NCBI GenBank assembly: GCA_017694875.1
Contig: JADIMG010000002.1
Span: forward strand, 1-44,798
Length of the DNA stretch: 44,798 nt
DNA from: Candidatus Gallipaludibacter merdavium
Lineage (GTDB): Bacteria; Bacteroidota; Bacteroidia; Bacteroidales; Paludibacteraceae
Direction: 5' to 3'
Shown: one piece after another, positions 35,301 to 44,370 of the stretch
How the letters are laid out: the number at the start of each line of letters is the position of its first letter
How positions within the stretch are numbered: the first letter of the stretch is position 1
Notes under the pieces: model-generated
What the model was told of the DNA's origin: nothing
The model's database searches: none
What the model saw: the letters and a program-made list of their open reading frames with translations, nothing else
Made by a program: the position numbers and the translations under genes

Positions 35301-36440
35301 TTATTGGATATTGAGCAATTTCAAGATTTTATTCTTGAATGCAGTATTTTCCATTATACCAGTGAATTCTTCTGCACCTGGACCATAAGCATAAACAGGC
35401 ACCATGCAACCAGAATGGCCGGTAGTAGAGAATTTGGCAATATACTTACGGTTTTGTGGACGTGCTGCGCCATAGCTTGACATTTCCTGCCAAGAAATAT
35501 TTCCATCGGGTGTTTCCTGTACCAAAGTAAGTCCACCCGTTTCATGGTCGGCAGTTACAATAACAAGCGTTTCACCATTCTGCTCTGCAAAGTCAATTGC
35601 TTTGCCAACGGCTTCATCAAAATCGTACACTTCCTGAAGCAGATAAGACATATCGTTAGCATGAGCACCCCAGTCAATCTGAGAACCTTCCACCATCAGG
35701 AAAAATCCCTTGTCATTTTGCGACAGAATATTCACAGCCGTCTGAACACCTTTAGGCAAGACATCGCCTCGTTCCGGCATTTTAGGAATATCATAGGCAT
35801 TTCCCTGCAAGAAGCCAATGAGTTTGCCTTCCTTCACTGCCATCATGGAATCTATGCCATTGACAATGGTATAGCCTTTGTCTTTCAACTCATTGAGCAG
35901 GTTGCGACCATCTTCACGTTTTTCAAATGCTGCCCTGTCGCCACCGATACATACATCCACTTCCTTGGTAAGGAAATCGAGCGCAATCTCCTGGCTCATG
36001 TGGCGGTCAATCTGATGGGCAATGAAAGCAGCCGGAGTAGCATGAGTAAGTCCGCATGTTACCACCACACCTGTGGAAAGTCCATTACGTTCAGCGACTT
36101 CCAGAACAGATTCTGCAGGAACAGAATCCTTGTCCATACCAATCATATTATTGTTGGTTTTCACACCACATGCTATCGCTGTTCCTCCTGCGCCAGAATC
36201 AGTGACATAATGGCTGGCCGAATAGGTTTTGGACAGGCCTGTATGAGTGCAACGCTCCATATTCAGCGGTTGTTCCCTTTCTGCCATAGCAGCCACTACA
36301 TGAGGCAAACCCATTCCATCGCCAATAAGAAGAATCACATTTTTAGGCTTTACTTCGCATGTTTGCTCCTGTTTACACGTAGTGCATGATGCCAATGTCA
36401 AGGCAAGAAGCAAAGAATACAATAAAAATTTTCTATTCAT
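35301..36440 (-). CDS. Alkaline phosphatase (lipoprotein)
   Basis: A 379-residue member of the alkaline phosphatase superfamily. The signal MNRKFLLYSLLLALTLASC has a lipobox, so it is probably anchored to a membrane facing the periplasm. NVILLIGDGMGLPHV holds the first metal Asp, VTDSGAGGTAIACG the nucleophilic Ser, THATPAAFIAH, VEGSQIDWGAHAND and VTADHETGG the other metal ligands, and TTGHSG the last His. It would release phosphate from organic esters. It is the last gene of the long minus-strand run, 26 bases after the merR-like gene. Confidence 0.93.
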   Translation of the reverse strand: MNRKFLLYSLLLALTLASCTTCKQEQTCEVKPKNVILLIGDGMGLPHVVAAMAEREQPLNMERCTHTGLSKTYSASHYVTDSGAGGTAIACGVKTNNNMIGMDKDSVPAESVLEVAERNGLSTGVVVTCGLTHATPAAFIAHQIDRHMSQEIALDFLTKEVDVCIGGDRAAFEKREDGRNLLNELKDKGYTIVNGIDSMMAVKEGKLIGFLQGNAYDIPKMPERGDVLPKGVQTAVNILSQNDKGFFLMVEGSQIDWGAHANDMSYLLQEVYDFDEAVGKAIDFAEQNGETLVIVTADHETGGLTLVQETPDGNISWQEMSSYGAARPQNRKYIAKFSTTGHSGCMVPVYAYGPGAEEFTGIMENTAFKNKILKLLNIQ

Positions 36441-36466
36441 AATACATGTTTTTAATGGTTCGCAAA

Positions 36467-36781
36467 TCAAATGTTGTCTCTCAAATCAATCAACTCCTCA
36501 CGAATTTTTCTAAGCTGTTCGGCAATCTGTTGCGTCCTTTCCGTGAGAGGAGCCGCATTTTTAAGCGTTTGTTTCGCACCTTCTATGCTGAGTTTTTGGT
36601 CGTAGAGCAAATGGACTATCTGTTTGACAACTTCAATATCTTTGGTATTGTAGCGACGCCTGTTTCCCGCATTTCTGTCCGGATTGAGCTGCGTAAACTC
36701 ACGTTCCCAATAACGCAAGGTGCTCTCCGACACTCCAAACATCTGTGCTACCTCCTTGATATTATAATACAGTTTTTCCAT
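36467..36781 (-). CDS. MerR-family transcriptional regulator
   Basis: A 104-residue DNA-binding protein. The MerR helix-turn-helix is YYNIKEVAQMFGVSESTLRYWEREF, with the wing NRRRYNTKDIEVVKQI, and a short C-terminal coiled-coil helix (QTLKNAAPLTERTQQIAEQLRKI). It lacks any Cys or ligand-binding tail, so it is not a metal sensor of the classical type. Its ATG overlaps the stop of the MltD-like gene (TAATG), so it is translationally coupled to it. The position suggests it is simply part of the operon; its target is not shown. Confidence 0.88.
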   Translation of the reverse strand: MEKLYYNIKEVAQMFGVSESTLRYWEREFTQLNPDRNAGNRRRYNTKDIEVVKQIVHLLYDQKLSIEGAKQTLKNAAPLTERTQQIAEQLRKIREELIDLRDNI

Positions 36782-38061
36782 TACTTGTAAATTCTCAATG
36801 TCTGTCCAATGCGGATTGTTGTACCTTTCAGGTTGTTCCACCTTTTGAGTTGTGAAACACTCACTCTGTATTTCTGTGCAATGCCACCCAACGTATTTCC
36901 TGACCTCACTTTGTAATAGATGACATTCCCACTGCCATAGGTATGTGAGCTCTTTTGGGCCAAATCAATTTCTGCCCTTCTGTTGTTGATAAGCTCATCT
37001 GCCTTATAGGCCAAGACTTCCTCCTCCTTAACAATAAACAGTTCGGCATATTGGACTGGCAAACACAAGGTATAGTATTTTCCACCCGGTAATATGTCAC
37101 GCCGGTACTGGGGATTGAGATTACGCACAAGTTCTATCGGGATGTCCAACACATGCGCCACCTGCTGCAAATGCATGCGCTTATTGGTCATGGTGGTATC
37201 GACCAGTAAAGGCATATCAATATCTTGCGGACACACGTTATGTTCACAATAGTAGTTGGTTGCATAGTTTGCCCCTATGAAAATAGGTACATAGCCTCTT
37301 GTTTCGCGTGGAAGATATGGATAGATAGCCCAATAGTCACGTTTGCCCCCCGCACGTCTGATGGCTTTGTTGACATTTCCCGGTCCGCAGTTATAGGCCG
37401 CAATAACAAGGTGCCAATCGCCATAAATGGCGTACAGGTCTTTAAGATAGCGGCAGGCGGCATCTGTCGATTTAATAGGGTCGCAGCGTTCATCAATGAG
37501 ACTGTTAATTTCAAGTCCATACATTCTGCCGGTTGCTACCATGAATTGCCACAAACCGGCAGCTCCTGCCCTGGATACAATGGTAGGATTGAGAGCTGAT
37601 TCAATAATAGGCAGATTTTTCAGCTCGAGAGGCAAGCCATATCTGTTGAGCGCTTCTTCAAATATGGGGAAATAATATTCTGCAAGTCCCAGCAACCTTG
37701 ACAACTGTTGCCGACGTCTAACAACATACAAATCAATGAATGACCTCACTTTATCGTTATAGGGCATTTCCATCACATAAGGCAAGGCTGACAAGCGTGC
37801 TATATAGACAGAATCGGGATAATCGGGCAGGAAGGCTGTGGTATCACAATCGGTTTCCTTCTCATAAGCCTGTACCCAATCATTCAACAAGTTGCCCATC
37901 ATATTTTCCACTTCCTGCGGAGTCGCAATCAACGAATCTACATATTGTGCCTTGAACAATGAATCGACCTGTGTTTCGGCTGTCATTGTATTTTGGGCAA
38001 AACTTGTCATGTATGTTGCCCACAAGAGCACACATGATAAAATGTATTTTTCCAAATTCAT
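36781..38061 (-). CDS. mltD: Membrane-bound lytic murein transglycosylase, MltD-like, with LysM
   Basis: A 426-residue exported enzyme that cleaves the MurNAc-GlcNAc bond with formation of 1,6-anhydro ends. It has a signal peptide (ILSCVLLWATYMTSFAQ), a SLT domain from about residue 140 with catalytic E154 in PIIESALNPT, then AGAAGLWQFM and IAAYNCGPGNVNKAIRRAGG. A LysM repeat closes the protein (YYKVRSGNTLGGIAQKY ... IRIGQTLRIYK). It turns over peptidoglycan; the AmpG-like gene nearby would take up such products. It lies 9 bases after the DUF5683 gene and overlaps the MerR gene. Confidence 0.94.
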   Translation of the reverse strand: MNLEKYILSCVLLWATYMTSFAQNTMTAETQVDSLFKAQYVDSLIATPQEVENMMGNLLNDWVQAYEKETDCDTTAFLPDYPDSVYIARLSALPYVMEMPYNDKVRSFIDLYVVRRRQQLSRLLGLAEYYFPIFEEALNRYGLPLELKNLPIIESALNPTIVSRAGAAGLWQFMVATGRMYGLEINSLIDERCDPIKSTDAACRYLKDLYAIYGDWHLVIAAYNCGPGNVNKAIRRAGGKRDYWAIYPYLPRETRGYVPIFIGANYATNYYCEHNVCPQDIDMPLLVDTTMTNKRMHLQQVAHVLDIPIELVRNLNPQYRRDILPGGKYYTLCLPVQYAELFIVKEEEVLAYKADELINNRRAEIDLAQKSSHTYGSGNVIYYKVRSGNTLGGIAQKYRVSVSQLKRWNNLKGTTIRIGQTLRIYK

Positions 38062-38070
38062 TTTCCTGTT

Positions 38071-38727
38071 TTATAAATCAATTGTTAGTTGCAATGCAAA
38101 AGCTCTGTTTTGATTTTGCGTACCATATTCCAGCAATGCAGGTGTTACGTGCATGGTAAGGTCGGGCGATATATCAAAATCAAAGAGTTGTGCATCGACA
38201 TAAGCATCAACGAGTGTAATCGCATACAGCGCTACCGTAATGACAATGCTGAGGTCACGATAGCGTCGGTAAGTGTTCTGTTTGGTTTGCAAAGTCTTGG
38301 TATATTGGCTCATACCTCCCAGGCTCTCTATGGTATAGCCTTCAGGCAATATATCCATAAAGGAATTGGTAGTGGGGTCATTGTCTATGATGTCACGATA
38401 GGCCTTTTTGTAGTCGGAATACATGGTTCCATTCCACGAAATGGCATAGGCACATCCCAAAAATCCACCGTAGACAATGGGTAATTTCCAATATTTACGG
38501 TTGTAAATCTGACCGTATCCAGGGATAATAGCTCCCATCCAAACTGCTTTTATCGGATTGGGCTTAAACTTATATGATGTTGCTGCTAAAGAATCCTGCT
38601 GCGGTGTCTGAATCGAGTCTGCCGGCATTATATTTTCTTTTCCATCAAGCACGGCAGCGGCATGGATGTGGTGAAAGCAACACCCTCCCAGCAAGCACAG
38701 AAACAGATATAAGCATTTTCTTTTCAA
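38071..38727 (-). CDS. DUF5683 envelope protein
   Basis: A 218-residue protein with a signal-like N-terminus (KCLYLFLCLLGGCCFHHIHA). The DUF5683 core reads KPNPIKAVWMGAIIPGYGQIYNRKYWKLPIVYGGFLGCAYAIS. A YRRYRDLSIVITVALYAITLVDAYVDA helix pair follows and a final beta-strand region ends in LQLTIDL. The family is common in Bacteroidota, next to parB, with unknown function; the layout suggests an envelope protein. It starts 2 bases after the parB stop and is 9 bases ahead of the MltD-like gene. Confidence 0.88.
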   Translation of the reverse strand: MKRKCLYLFLCLLGGCCFHHIHAAAVLDGKENIMPADSIQTPQQDSLAATSYKFKPNPIKAVWMGAIIPGYGQIYNRKYWKLPIVYGGFLGCAYAISWNGTMYSDYKKAYRDIIDNDPTTNSFMDILPEGYTIESLGGMSQYTKTLQTKQNTYRRYRDLSIVITVALYAITLVDAYVDAQLFDFDISPDLTMHVTPALLEYGTQNQNRAFALQLTIDL

Positions 38728-38729
38728 AG

Positions 38730-39599
38730 CTATCTATTGATTTGGTCGAGCAATTGCATAATCCGTGCCAATTCCTTGTCATCTTTGAAAGGAACGCTTA
38801 TTTTTCCTTTTCCTTTATCGTTGCAGGTAAACTGCACCTTTGTTCCGAAAAGTTTAGCAAGATTGTCTTGAATCTGCTTGTACTCAGGCAAGGTTTGAAC
38901 CTGTTTGCTGTTTACACTCGGATTTTCATCCTGCATCGCCTTGATAAGCTGTTCCACTTTTCTCACAGACAGGTTTTCCTGTATGATTTTTTTGTAGATA
39001 CGTATTTGTGTAGCTGTATCATCAATCGCAAGAATAGCTCTGGCGTGTCCCATTTCGATTTTTTTCTCTTTAACTCCAAGCTGTATTTCAGCAGGCAAGC
39101 GCAACAGACGTATATAATTGGCAATGGTTGCCCTTTTCTTGCCTACTCTTTCGCTCATTCTTTCTTGCGTAAGATGATATTCGTCAATCAGTTTCTGATA
39201 GGCAAGGGCAATTTCAATGGCGTCGAGGTCTTCACGTTGAATGTTTTCAATCAACGCCATTTCCATGATTTGCTCATCGGCAGCCGTTCTGATATATGCA
39301 GGAATTGAAGTAAGTCCGGCAATCTTTGCTGCCCTGTATCTTCTTTCTCCTGCAATGATAAGATAGGTTCCGTCGTTGTTTTTATGGAGCGTGATGGGTG
39401 AGATGACTCCTAATTCCTTGATGGAGGCTGCCAATTCATTGAGCGCTTCCTCGTCGAAATTTTTCCGTGGCTGATTCGGATTGGGATAAATAAGCGACAA
39501 TTCCACTTCGCTGATAGATGAGGAACCGTCAGTAGCTATGGTTTCCGTATCGATGAGTGCATCCAATCCCCTACCTAATGAGAATCCTTTTTTTGTCAT
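38730..39599 (-). CDS. parB: Chromosome partitioning protein ParB
   Basis: A 289-residue DNA-binding and CTP-binding protein that loads on parS sites and works with ParA in chromosome segregation. ISEVELSLIYPNPNQPRKNFDEEAL starts the ParB/Noc domain, the CTP box IAGERRYRAAKIAGL follows, and the HTH is in LTQERMSERVGKKRATIANYIRLL. The basic C-terminal dimerisation region ends in VPFKDDKELARIMQLLDQINR. It directly follows parA (3 bases), and is in one transcript with the GT9 gene upstream. Confidence 0.96.
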   Translation of the reverse strand: MTKKGFSLGRGLDALIDTETIATDGSSSISEVELSLIYPNPNQPRKNFDEEALNELAASIKELGVISPITLHKNNDGTYLIIAGERRYRAAKIAGLTSIPAYIRTAADEQIMEMALIENIQREDLDAIEIALAYQKLIDEYHLTQERMSERVGKKRATIANYIRLLRLPAEIQLGVKEKKIEMGHARAILAIDDTATQIRIYKKIIQENLSVRKVEQLIKAMQDENPSVNSKQVQTLPEYKQIQDNLAKLFGTKVQFTCNDKGKGKISVPFKDDKELARIMQLLDQINR

Positions 39600-39602
39600 A
39601 TA

Positions 39603-40373
39603 TTATTTATTTTCAGTTCGTTGAATCAGTTCTTTAGCAAGGTCTATATAATTGGCGGCTCCTTTTGATTCCGGGTCATACAGCAACACCGGTTTGCCAT
39701 GACTGGGCGCTTCGCTGAGTCGTACATTTCTTGCTATCACAGTATTGAATACCATATTCTGGAAATGTTTTCTGACTTCGTCATACACCTGGTTGGCCAA
39801 TCTCAACCTGTTGTCGTACATGGTAAGCAGGAAACCTTCTATGGCCAATGCCGGATTCAGCTTACTTTTGATAATCTTTATGGTATTCAGCAACTTGCTG
39901 ATACCTTCCAAGGCAAAATACTCACACTGAACCGGTATGATAACAGAATTGGCGGCAGTGAGTGCATTGACCGTAATGAGTCCTAACGAAGGCGAGCAAT
40001 CGATGAGAATAAAATCGTATTCATCCTGAATCTGCCGCAACATATTTCTCATGATTCGTTCCCTATCTGGAATATTTAGCATTTCTATTTCTGCCCCTAC
40101 CAAATCGATGTGTGACGGCATTATATATAAATTTTCCACTTCTGTCGGGCGTATGGCCTGATGAACTGGAACGCTGTCGATAAGGCATTCGTATATGGTG
40201 AATTCCAGCGTTTTAATGTCAATGCCCAGTCCGGACGACGCGTTGGCTTGCGGGTCTGCGTCGACGAGCAAAACTTTTTTTCCGATGTTAGCCAATGATG
40301 CCGCCAGATTGATGGCTGTAGTGGTTTTTCCAACTCCTCCTTTTTGATTAGCCAATGCTATAATTCTTCCCAT
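39603..40373 (-). CDS. parA: Chromosome partitioning ATPase ParA/Soj
   Basis: A 256-residue ATPase with the deviant Walker A motif QKGGVGKTTTAINLAASLA (residues 10-28), the Walker A' VLLVDADPQANASSGLG and Walker B DFILIDCSPSLG. It drives ParB-bound origins apart and is typical of chromosomal ParA by length (no N-terminal HTH as in plasmid type Ia). It starts 25 bases after the stop of the GT9 gene and precedes parB. Confidence 0.97.
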   Translation of the reverse strand: MGRIIALANQKGGVGKTTTAINLAASLANIGKKVLLVDADPQANASSGLGIDIKTLEFTIYECLIDSVPVHQAIRPTEVENLYIMPSHIDLVGAEIEMLNIPDRERIMRNMLRQIQDEYDFILIDCSPSLGLITVNALTAANSVIIPVQCEYFALEGISKLLNTIKIIKSKLNPALAIEGFLLTMYDNRLRLANQVYDEVRKHFQNMVFNTVIARNVRLSEAPSHGKPVLLYDPESKGAANYIDLAKELIQRTENK

Positions 40374-40398
40374 TTATTCTTATTTTTAAATCCATTAC

Positions 40399-41415
40399 TT
40401 ATTCATATAAGCGCTTGCTTACTTGCTGAATGACCAGCTGTGGTGCAATTTGCTTCAAGCACTCAAAATCCTTGTGTTTCCTACATTTGTTTGTGCCATT
40501 GATGGTACAAGGTCTGCAATTGGTAGAAAGCTGTAAATAATCATCCTGCGTTGATTTCCAAGCCATATAGCCAGCATCGGGATGCGTTCCCCCCCAAACA
40601 ATAAGGGTTTTCAATCCGATGGTAGCAGCCAAATGCTGGTTGGCAGAATCCATGCAGAGCATAAGATCCAATTTTCTCATCAGCTCGATTTCCTGATCGA
40701 TGTCCAATTTGCCAGCCACAGAAATCACACCAGGAAAAACATCCGCCCACTGTTTGAGCATGGCACTCTCAATGGTTCCTGCCCCAAAAAGGAAGACTTT
40801 TGTATCGGCTTGCTGAGAAAAGTATGCTATGACTTCCTTCATCGTCCGATAGGGAAGCATATTGCTTTTATATTTTGCAAAAGGCGCTATTCCAAGCCAC
40901 TTTCCTTGTTTTGTACCATAGATTTTTTCTATAGTATCTTGTGCCTGCTGATTGATAGCCAGTTTTTGGAATTTAAACGTACATTTACAACCTGCCTTCA
41001 TAAAGGTTTCGGCATATCTCTGGGCTTCCGTTTTAAGTTGGCCGTTATTTTTCCGTTTTGCCAACAAATCGCGCTTCTGCCTACGCTGCAATTCTATCGC
41101 ATACGTTTTCACGCCCTTGAATCGGAAAAGGGCTGCAATAAGTTTTGTTTGCCATATCCGCTGTAAATCAATAACTTTATCTATCTTGTATTGCGATTTT
41201 ATTTGTTTGTACAGCTGCATTGTCTGTTTAAAATCAGTATGTTGTTCAGCCTGTACAAATTGGATATTGGGTATAGTGGCAAAAAGCGGAGCCAGATTTT
41301 TTCTGGACAAAATCACAAAGGTATCTTGCGGCGCATCGGCGGCTACCGATGCTATAACAGGTAGCATCATGGCCACATTTCCGATTGTATAGAGTCGCAA
41401 TACCAGATAAGTCAT
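40399..41415 (-). CDS. Glycosyltransferase family 9 (heptosyltransferase-like)
   Basis: A 338-residue GT9 enzyme. The N-terminus MTYLVLRLYTIGNVAMMLPVI fits the ADP-heptose:LPS heptosyltransferase pattern, and WLGIAPFAKYKSNML and LMRKLDLMLCMDSANQHLAATIGLKTLIVWGGTHP form the donor-binding half (D/S-xN-QHLA in place of D-SG-xHLA). It would add a heptose or similar sugar to LPS core. The frame is open to 41535, but the promoter at 41443-41473 supports the ATG at 41415. It leads the operon parA-parB-DUF5683-mltD-merR-phoA. Confidence 0.88.
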   Translation of the reverse strand: MTYLVLRLYTIGNVAMMLPVIASVAADAPQDTFVILSRKNLAPLFATIPNIQFVQAEQHTDFKQTMQLYKQIKSQYKIDKVIDLQRIWQTKLIAALFRFKGVKTYAIELQRRQKRDLLAKRKNNGQLKTEAQRYAETFMKAGCKCTFKFQKLAINQQAQDTIEKIYGTKQGKWLGIAPFAKYKSNMLPYRTMKEVIAYFSQQADTKVFLFGAGTIESAMLKQWADVFPGVISVAGKLDIDQEIELMRKLDLMLCMDSANQHLAATIGLKTLIVWGGTHPDAGYMAWKSTQDDYLQLSTNCRPCTINGTNKCRKHKDFECLKQIAPQLVIQQVSKRLYE

Positions 41416-41442
41416 GATTGTAATATGTTGCTTTTTATGTTG

Positions 41443-41473
41443 CAAAGATACGTATTTTGCATGTAGTAACAAG
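41443..41473 (-). promoter_or_regulatory. Bacteroidota promoter of the GT9-parAB operon
   Basis: TATCTTTG (41450-41443) with a TTG at the -33 place (41472-41470), 19 bases apart, on the minus strand. The ATG follows 27 bases later. Confidence 0.65.
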
Positions 41474-41669
41474 TGCGTATTATCTGTTTTTGCTGTAAAC
41501 AGGTTTGATTTTCCCAGGCTATATCGCTCTCTCATTGCAGTATGCGAAAGTTATCAACAATTCTTCTTTGCCATATCCATCAGGGAAGTCAAGCAAACAG
41601 CGGAAATCCATCAGTTATGGGAAATGGGGAAACACGTAATAAGCTCATCGGAGTTGGTCTTCGTTGTGG

Positions 41670-41701
41670 TTTGAATAAATGGGAGATTTAATATAACTTT
41701 G
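41670..41701 (+). promoter_or_regulatory. Consensus Bacteroidota promoter of the AmpG-like/rarA operon
   Basis: TTTG (41670-41673), 20 bases, then TAACTTTG (41694-41701), 26 bases before the ATG at 41728. Confidence 0.78.
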
Positions 41702-41727
41702 CAGAACAAGAGAATAGGGAGAAGAAT

Positions 41728-43002
41728 ATGAAGAAAACACTTTCCCAGCTTCAACGTAATGCCTGGAGCTGGATTCCCAGTCTATATTTTGCAGAGGGCT
41801 TGCCATATGTGGTTGTAATGACCGTATCCGTTATCATGTACAAACGCTTGGATATTTCCAATACAGATATAGCCTTATACACAAGCTGGTTATACCTTCC
41901 ATGGGTTATCAAACCTTTTTGGAGTCCATTTGTCGATATGGTCAAATCCAAACGCTGGTGGATAGTGAGCATGCAGTTGCTCATCGGTGCCGGTTTTGGT
42001 GGAATCGGTTTGCTGCTACCGCTCCCACTGTTTTTTCAAAGCACATTGTGTGTGTTCTGGTTGATGGCCTTCAGTTCTGCAACCCATGATATAGCGGCAG
42101 ATGGCTTTTATATGCTGGCACTGGATGAAAAGAAGCAATCTTTCTTTGTCGGTATCCGAAGTACTTTTTACCGCTTTTCCACCCTAGCCGGTCAAGGATT
42201 GCTCATTGTTCTGGCTGGAATATTGGAAAAGAAACTCGGAAACATTGCCTTGGCATGGAGCATCGTATTTTATATATTGGCTGCCTTTTTTCTGTGCATG
42301 TGTGCCTATCACCATTTTGCATTGCCTTATCCATTATCAGATACAAAAAGAAGTATTGCATGGAAAGATGTACTAAAACGATTTCTAGAAACCTTCTCCA
42401 GTTTCTTCAAGAAAAAACATATCGGCTGGGCATTGGCATTCATGATGTTATACCGCTTAGGCGAAGCTTTATTGGTAAAGATGGCCTCTCCCTTCCTGTT
42501 GGATGAACGCTCGTTAGGTGGATTAGGACTCAGCACAGAAGACGTGGGCTACGTGTATGGCACCGTTGGTGTGATTGCATTAACACTTGGCGGTATTTTA
42601 GGCGGTATCGTTGTATCAAAAGGAGGTCTCAGCAAATGGTTATGGCCAATGGCACTCAGTATTACACTGCCCAATATTGTCTATGTATTTCTGTCTCACA
42701 GCATGCCCCTACACATTTGGCCCATATATACTTGTGTTGCCATTGAACAATTCGGCTACGGCTTTGGTTTTACAGCCTATATGCTATATATGATGCGCAT
42801 ATCGGAAGGAGCGGAACAAACTGCACACTATGCTCTCTGCACGGGTTTTATGGCACTGGGCATGATGCTGCCAGGAATGATTGCAGGGTGGTTGCAGGAA
42901 TCCGTAGGCTATCCACGCTTTTTCGAGATTGTCATGGTACTAAGCCTTCCGATATTGTGTATAATACCCATTATAAAGAAACAACTTAACAAGCAGGAGT
43001 AA
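41728..43002 (+). CDS. AmpG-like MFS transporter
   Basis: A 424-residue 12-helix inner-membrane protein. The opening WIPSLYFAEGLPYVVVMTVSVIMYK and DIALYTSWLYLPWVIKPFWSPFVD match the AmpG/SLC33-like permease group, as does AFSSATHDIAADGFYM. AmpG imports anhydro-muropeptides for cell-wall recycling; an iron-siderophore or acetyl-CoA-type substrate is less likely. The MltD-like lytic enzyme encoded nearby makes anhydro-muropeptides, which fits. rarA starts 4 bases after its stop. Confidence 0.87.
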   Translation: MKKTLSQLQRNAWSWIPSLYFAEGLPYVVVMTVSVIMYKRLDISNTDIALYTSWLYLPWVIKPFWSPFVDMVKSKRWWIVSMQLLIGAGFGGIGLLLPLPLFFQSTLCVFWLMAFSSATHDIAADGFYMLALDEKKQSFFVGIRSTFYRFSTLAGQGLLIVLAGILEKKLGNIALAWSIVFYILAAFFLCMCAYHHFALPYPLSDTKRSIAWKDVLKRFLETFSSFFKKKHIGWALAFMMLYRLGEALLVKMASPFLLDERSLGGLGLSTEDVGYVYGTVGVIALTLGGILGGIVVSKGGLSKWLWPMALSITLPNIVYVFLSHSMPLHIWPIYTCVAIEQFGYGFGFTAYMLYMMRISEGAEQTAHYALCTGFMALGMMLPGMIAGWLQESVGYPRFFEIVMVLSLPILCIIPIIKKQLNKQE

Positions 43003-43006
43003 GAAT

Positions 43007-44281
43007 ATGCAGCCATTAGCAGAACGCCTACGACCGAAAACCTTAGATGAATACATCGGTCAGAAGCACCTTGTAGGTGAGGGTGCCATATTGCGAAAAA
43101 TGATTGAATCAGGCAATATATCATCTTTCATATTATGGGGTCCCCCAGGTGTGGGAAAAACAACTCTTGCCAAAATCATAGCCCATACACTTGACAGACC
43201 TTTTTACACCTTAAGTGCTGTAACGTCTGGCGTAAAAGATGTAAGAGAAGTGATAGAAAAAGCCAAGAACAGCCAATTTTTCGGTACACGTAATGCCATT
43301 CTTTTCATAGACGAAATACATCGATTCAGCAAAGCACAGCAAGACAGCCTACTGGGCGCTGTTGAAAATGGAACGGTTACCTTGATAGGCGCCACCACTG
43401 AAAATCCGTCCTTTGAAGTAATCACACCACTTTTGTCACGCTGTCAGGTATATGTATTAAAACCATTGTGTAAAGACGATTTGGCTGAATTGGTTGAGCG
43501 TGCTTTAACAAAAGACAGCGAGCTCAAAGAAAAGAAAATTCTTTTAAAGGAAGAAGATGCATTATTCCGTTATTCAGGAGGTGATGCCAGGAAATTGCTC
43601 AACATACTTGAACTTGTATGCAATGCAGAAACAGGAAACGAAATAGTCATAGACAACCAAACCGTGACAGAACGTTTGCAGCAAAATCCTGTCGCATATG
43701 ATAAGGATGGTGAAATGCATTATGACATCATATCTGCCTTCATCAAATCCATCCGAGGAAGTGACCCTGACGCTGCATTATACTGGCTAGCACGCATGGT
43801 GGCTGGCGGAGAAGACCCCAAATTCATTGCCCGCCGTCTGGTCATATCAGCAGCAGAGGATATTGGATTGGCTAATCCGAATGCTCTCCTCATTGCTAAT
43901 GCCTGTTTTGATGCCATGACTAAAATTGGATGGCCAGAGGGACGAATACCATTGGCTGAGGCAACCGTCTATTTAGCAACCTCACAAAAAAGTAATTCCG
44001 CTTATTTAGGCATCAATCGAGCATTAGAAGTAGTCAAAGCTACTGGTAATCTACCTGTACCATTACATTTGCGCAATGCTCCTACACAATTGATGGAAGA
44101 GCTGAATTATGGAGCAGAATACAAATACGCACACGACTATCCCAACCATTTTGTCAAGCAAGTTTTCCTCCCGGAGGAAATCAAGCACCTTCAATTGTGG
44201 CAAGCCCAAGGCAGCCCGGCTGAACAGAGGATGGCGGAATGGATGAGACATCTGTGGGGCAGCGACAAACACGGGCAATAA
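43007..44281 (+). CDS. rarA: Replication-associated recombination protein A (RarA/MgsA)
   Basis: A 424-residue AAA+ ATPase of the clamp-loader group that acts at stalled replication forks. The start PLAERLRPKTLDEYIGQKHLV is characteristic. Walker A is WGPPGVGKTTLAK, Walker B ILFIDEIHRFSKAQQD, sensor 1 is in GATTENPSFE and sensor 2 in SGGDARKLLN. The C-terminal tetramerisation part (IIVISAAEDIGLANP-like, RRLVISAAEDIGLAN) is complete. It shares the AmpG-like promoter and ends at a hairpin, convergent with the rRNA operon. Confidence 0.95.
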   Translation: MQPLAERLRPKTLDEYIGQKHLVGEGAILRKMIESGNISSFILWGPPGVGKTTLAKIIAHTLDRPFYTLSAVTSGVKDVREVIEKAKNSQFFGTRNAILFIDEIHRFSKAQQDSLLGAVENGTVTLIGATTENPSFEVITPLLSRCQVYVLKPLCKDDLAELVERALTKDSELKEKKILLKEEDALFRYSGGDARKLLNILELVCNAETGNEIVIDNQTVTERLQQNPVAYDKDGEMHYDIISAFIKSIRGSDPDAALYWLARMVAGGEDPKFIARRLVISAAEDIGLANPNALLIANACFDAMTKIGWPEGRIPLAEATVYLATSQKSNSAYLGINRALEVVKATGNLPVPLHLRNAPTQLMEELNYGAEYKYAHDYPNHFVKQVFLPEEIKHLQLWQAQGSPAEQRMAEWMRHLWGSDKHGQ

Positions 44282-44304
44282 ATCCGACGGGCACATACAC
44301 GGAA

Positions 44305-44338
44305 AAACCGTATCCTTCCATCGTGGAGGATACGGTTT
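44305..44338 (+). terminator. Terminator of rarA
   Basis: A 12-base stem (AAACCGTATCCT at 44305-44316 with 44327-44338), 23 bases beyond the stop, followed by CTTGTTTCC. Confidence 0.75.
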
Positions 44339-44370
44339 CTTGTTTCCTGCGCTGCCATAATAAAAAGCAA

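Larger units (their letters stand above)
41416..41727. other. Divergent intergenic region GT9/AmpG-like, with a possible gene remnant
   Basis: The 312-base gap holds the GT9 promoter and the AmpG-like promoter. Between them, plus-strand bases 41549-41650 can be read as SYQQFFFAISIREVKQTAEI and HQLWEMGKHVISS. This has the look of the N-terminal (YhcG/DUF1016) part of nuclease-like proteins, where YWEIGKHI is common. No start or continuation is visible, so it could only be a decayed fragment; weak evidence. Confidence 0.3.
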
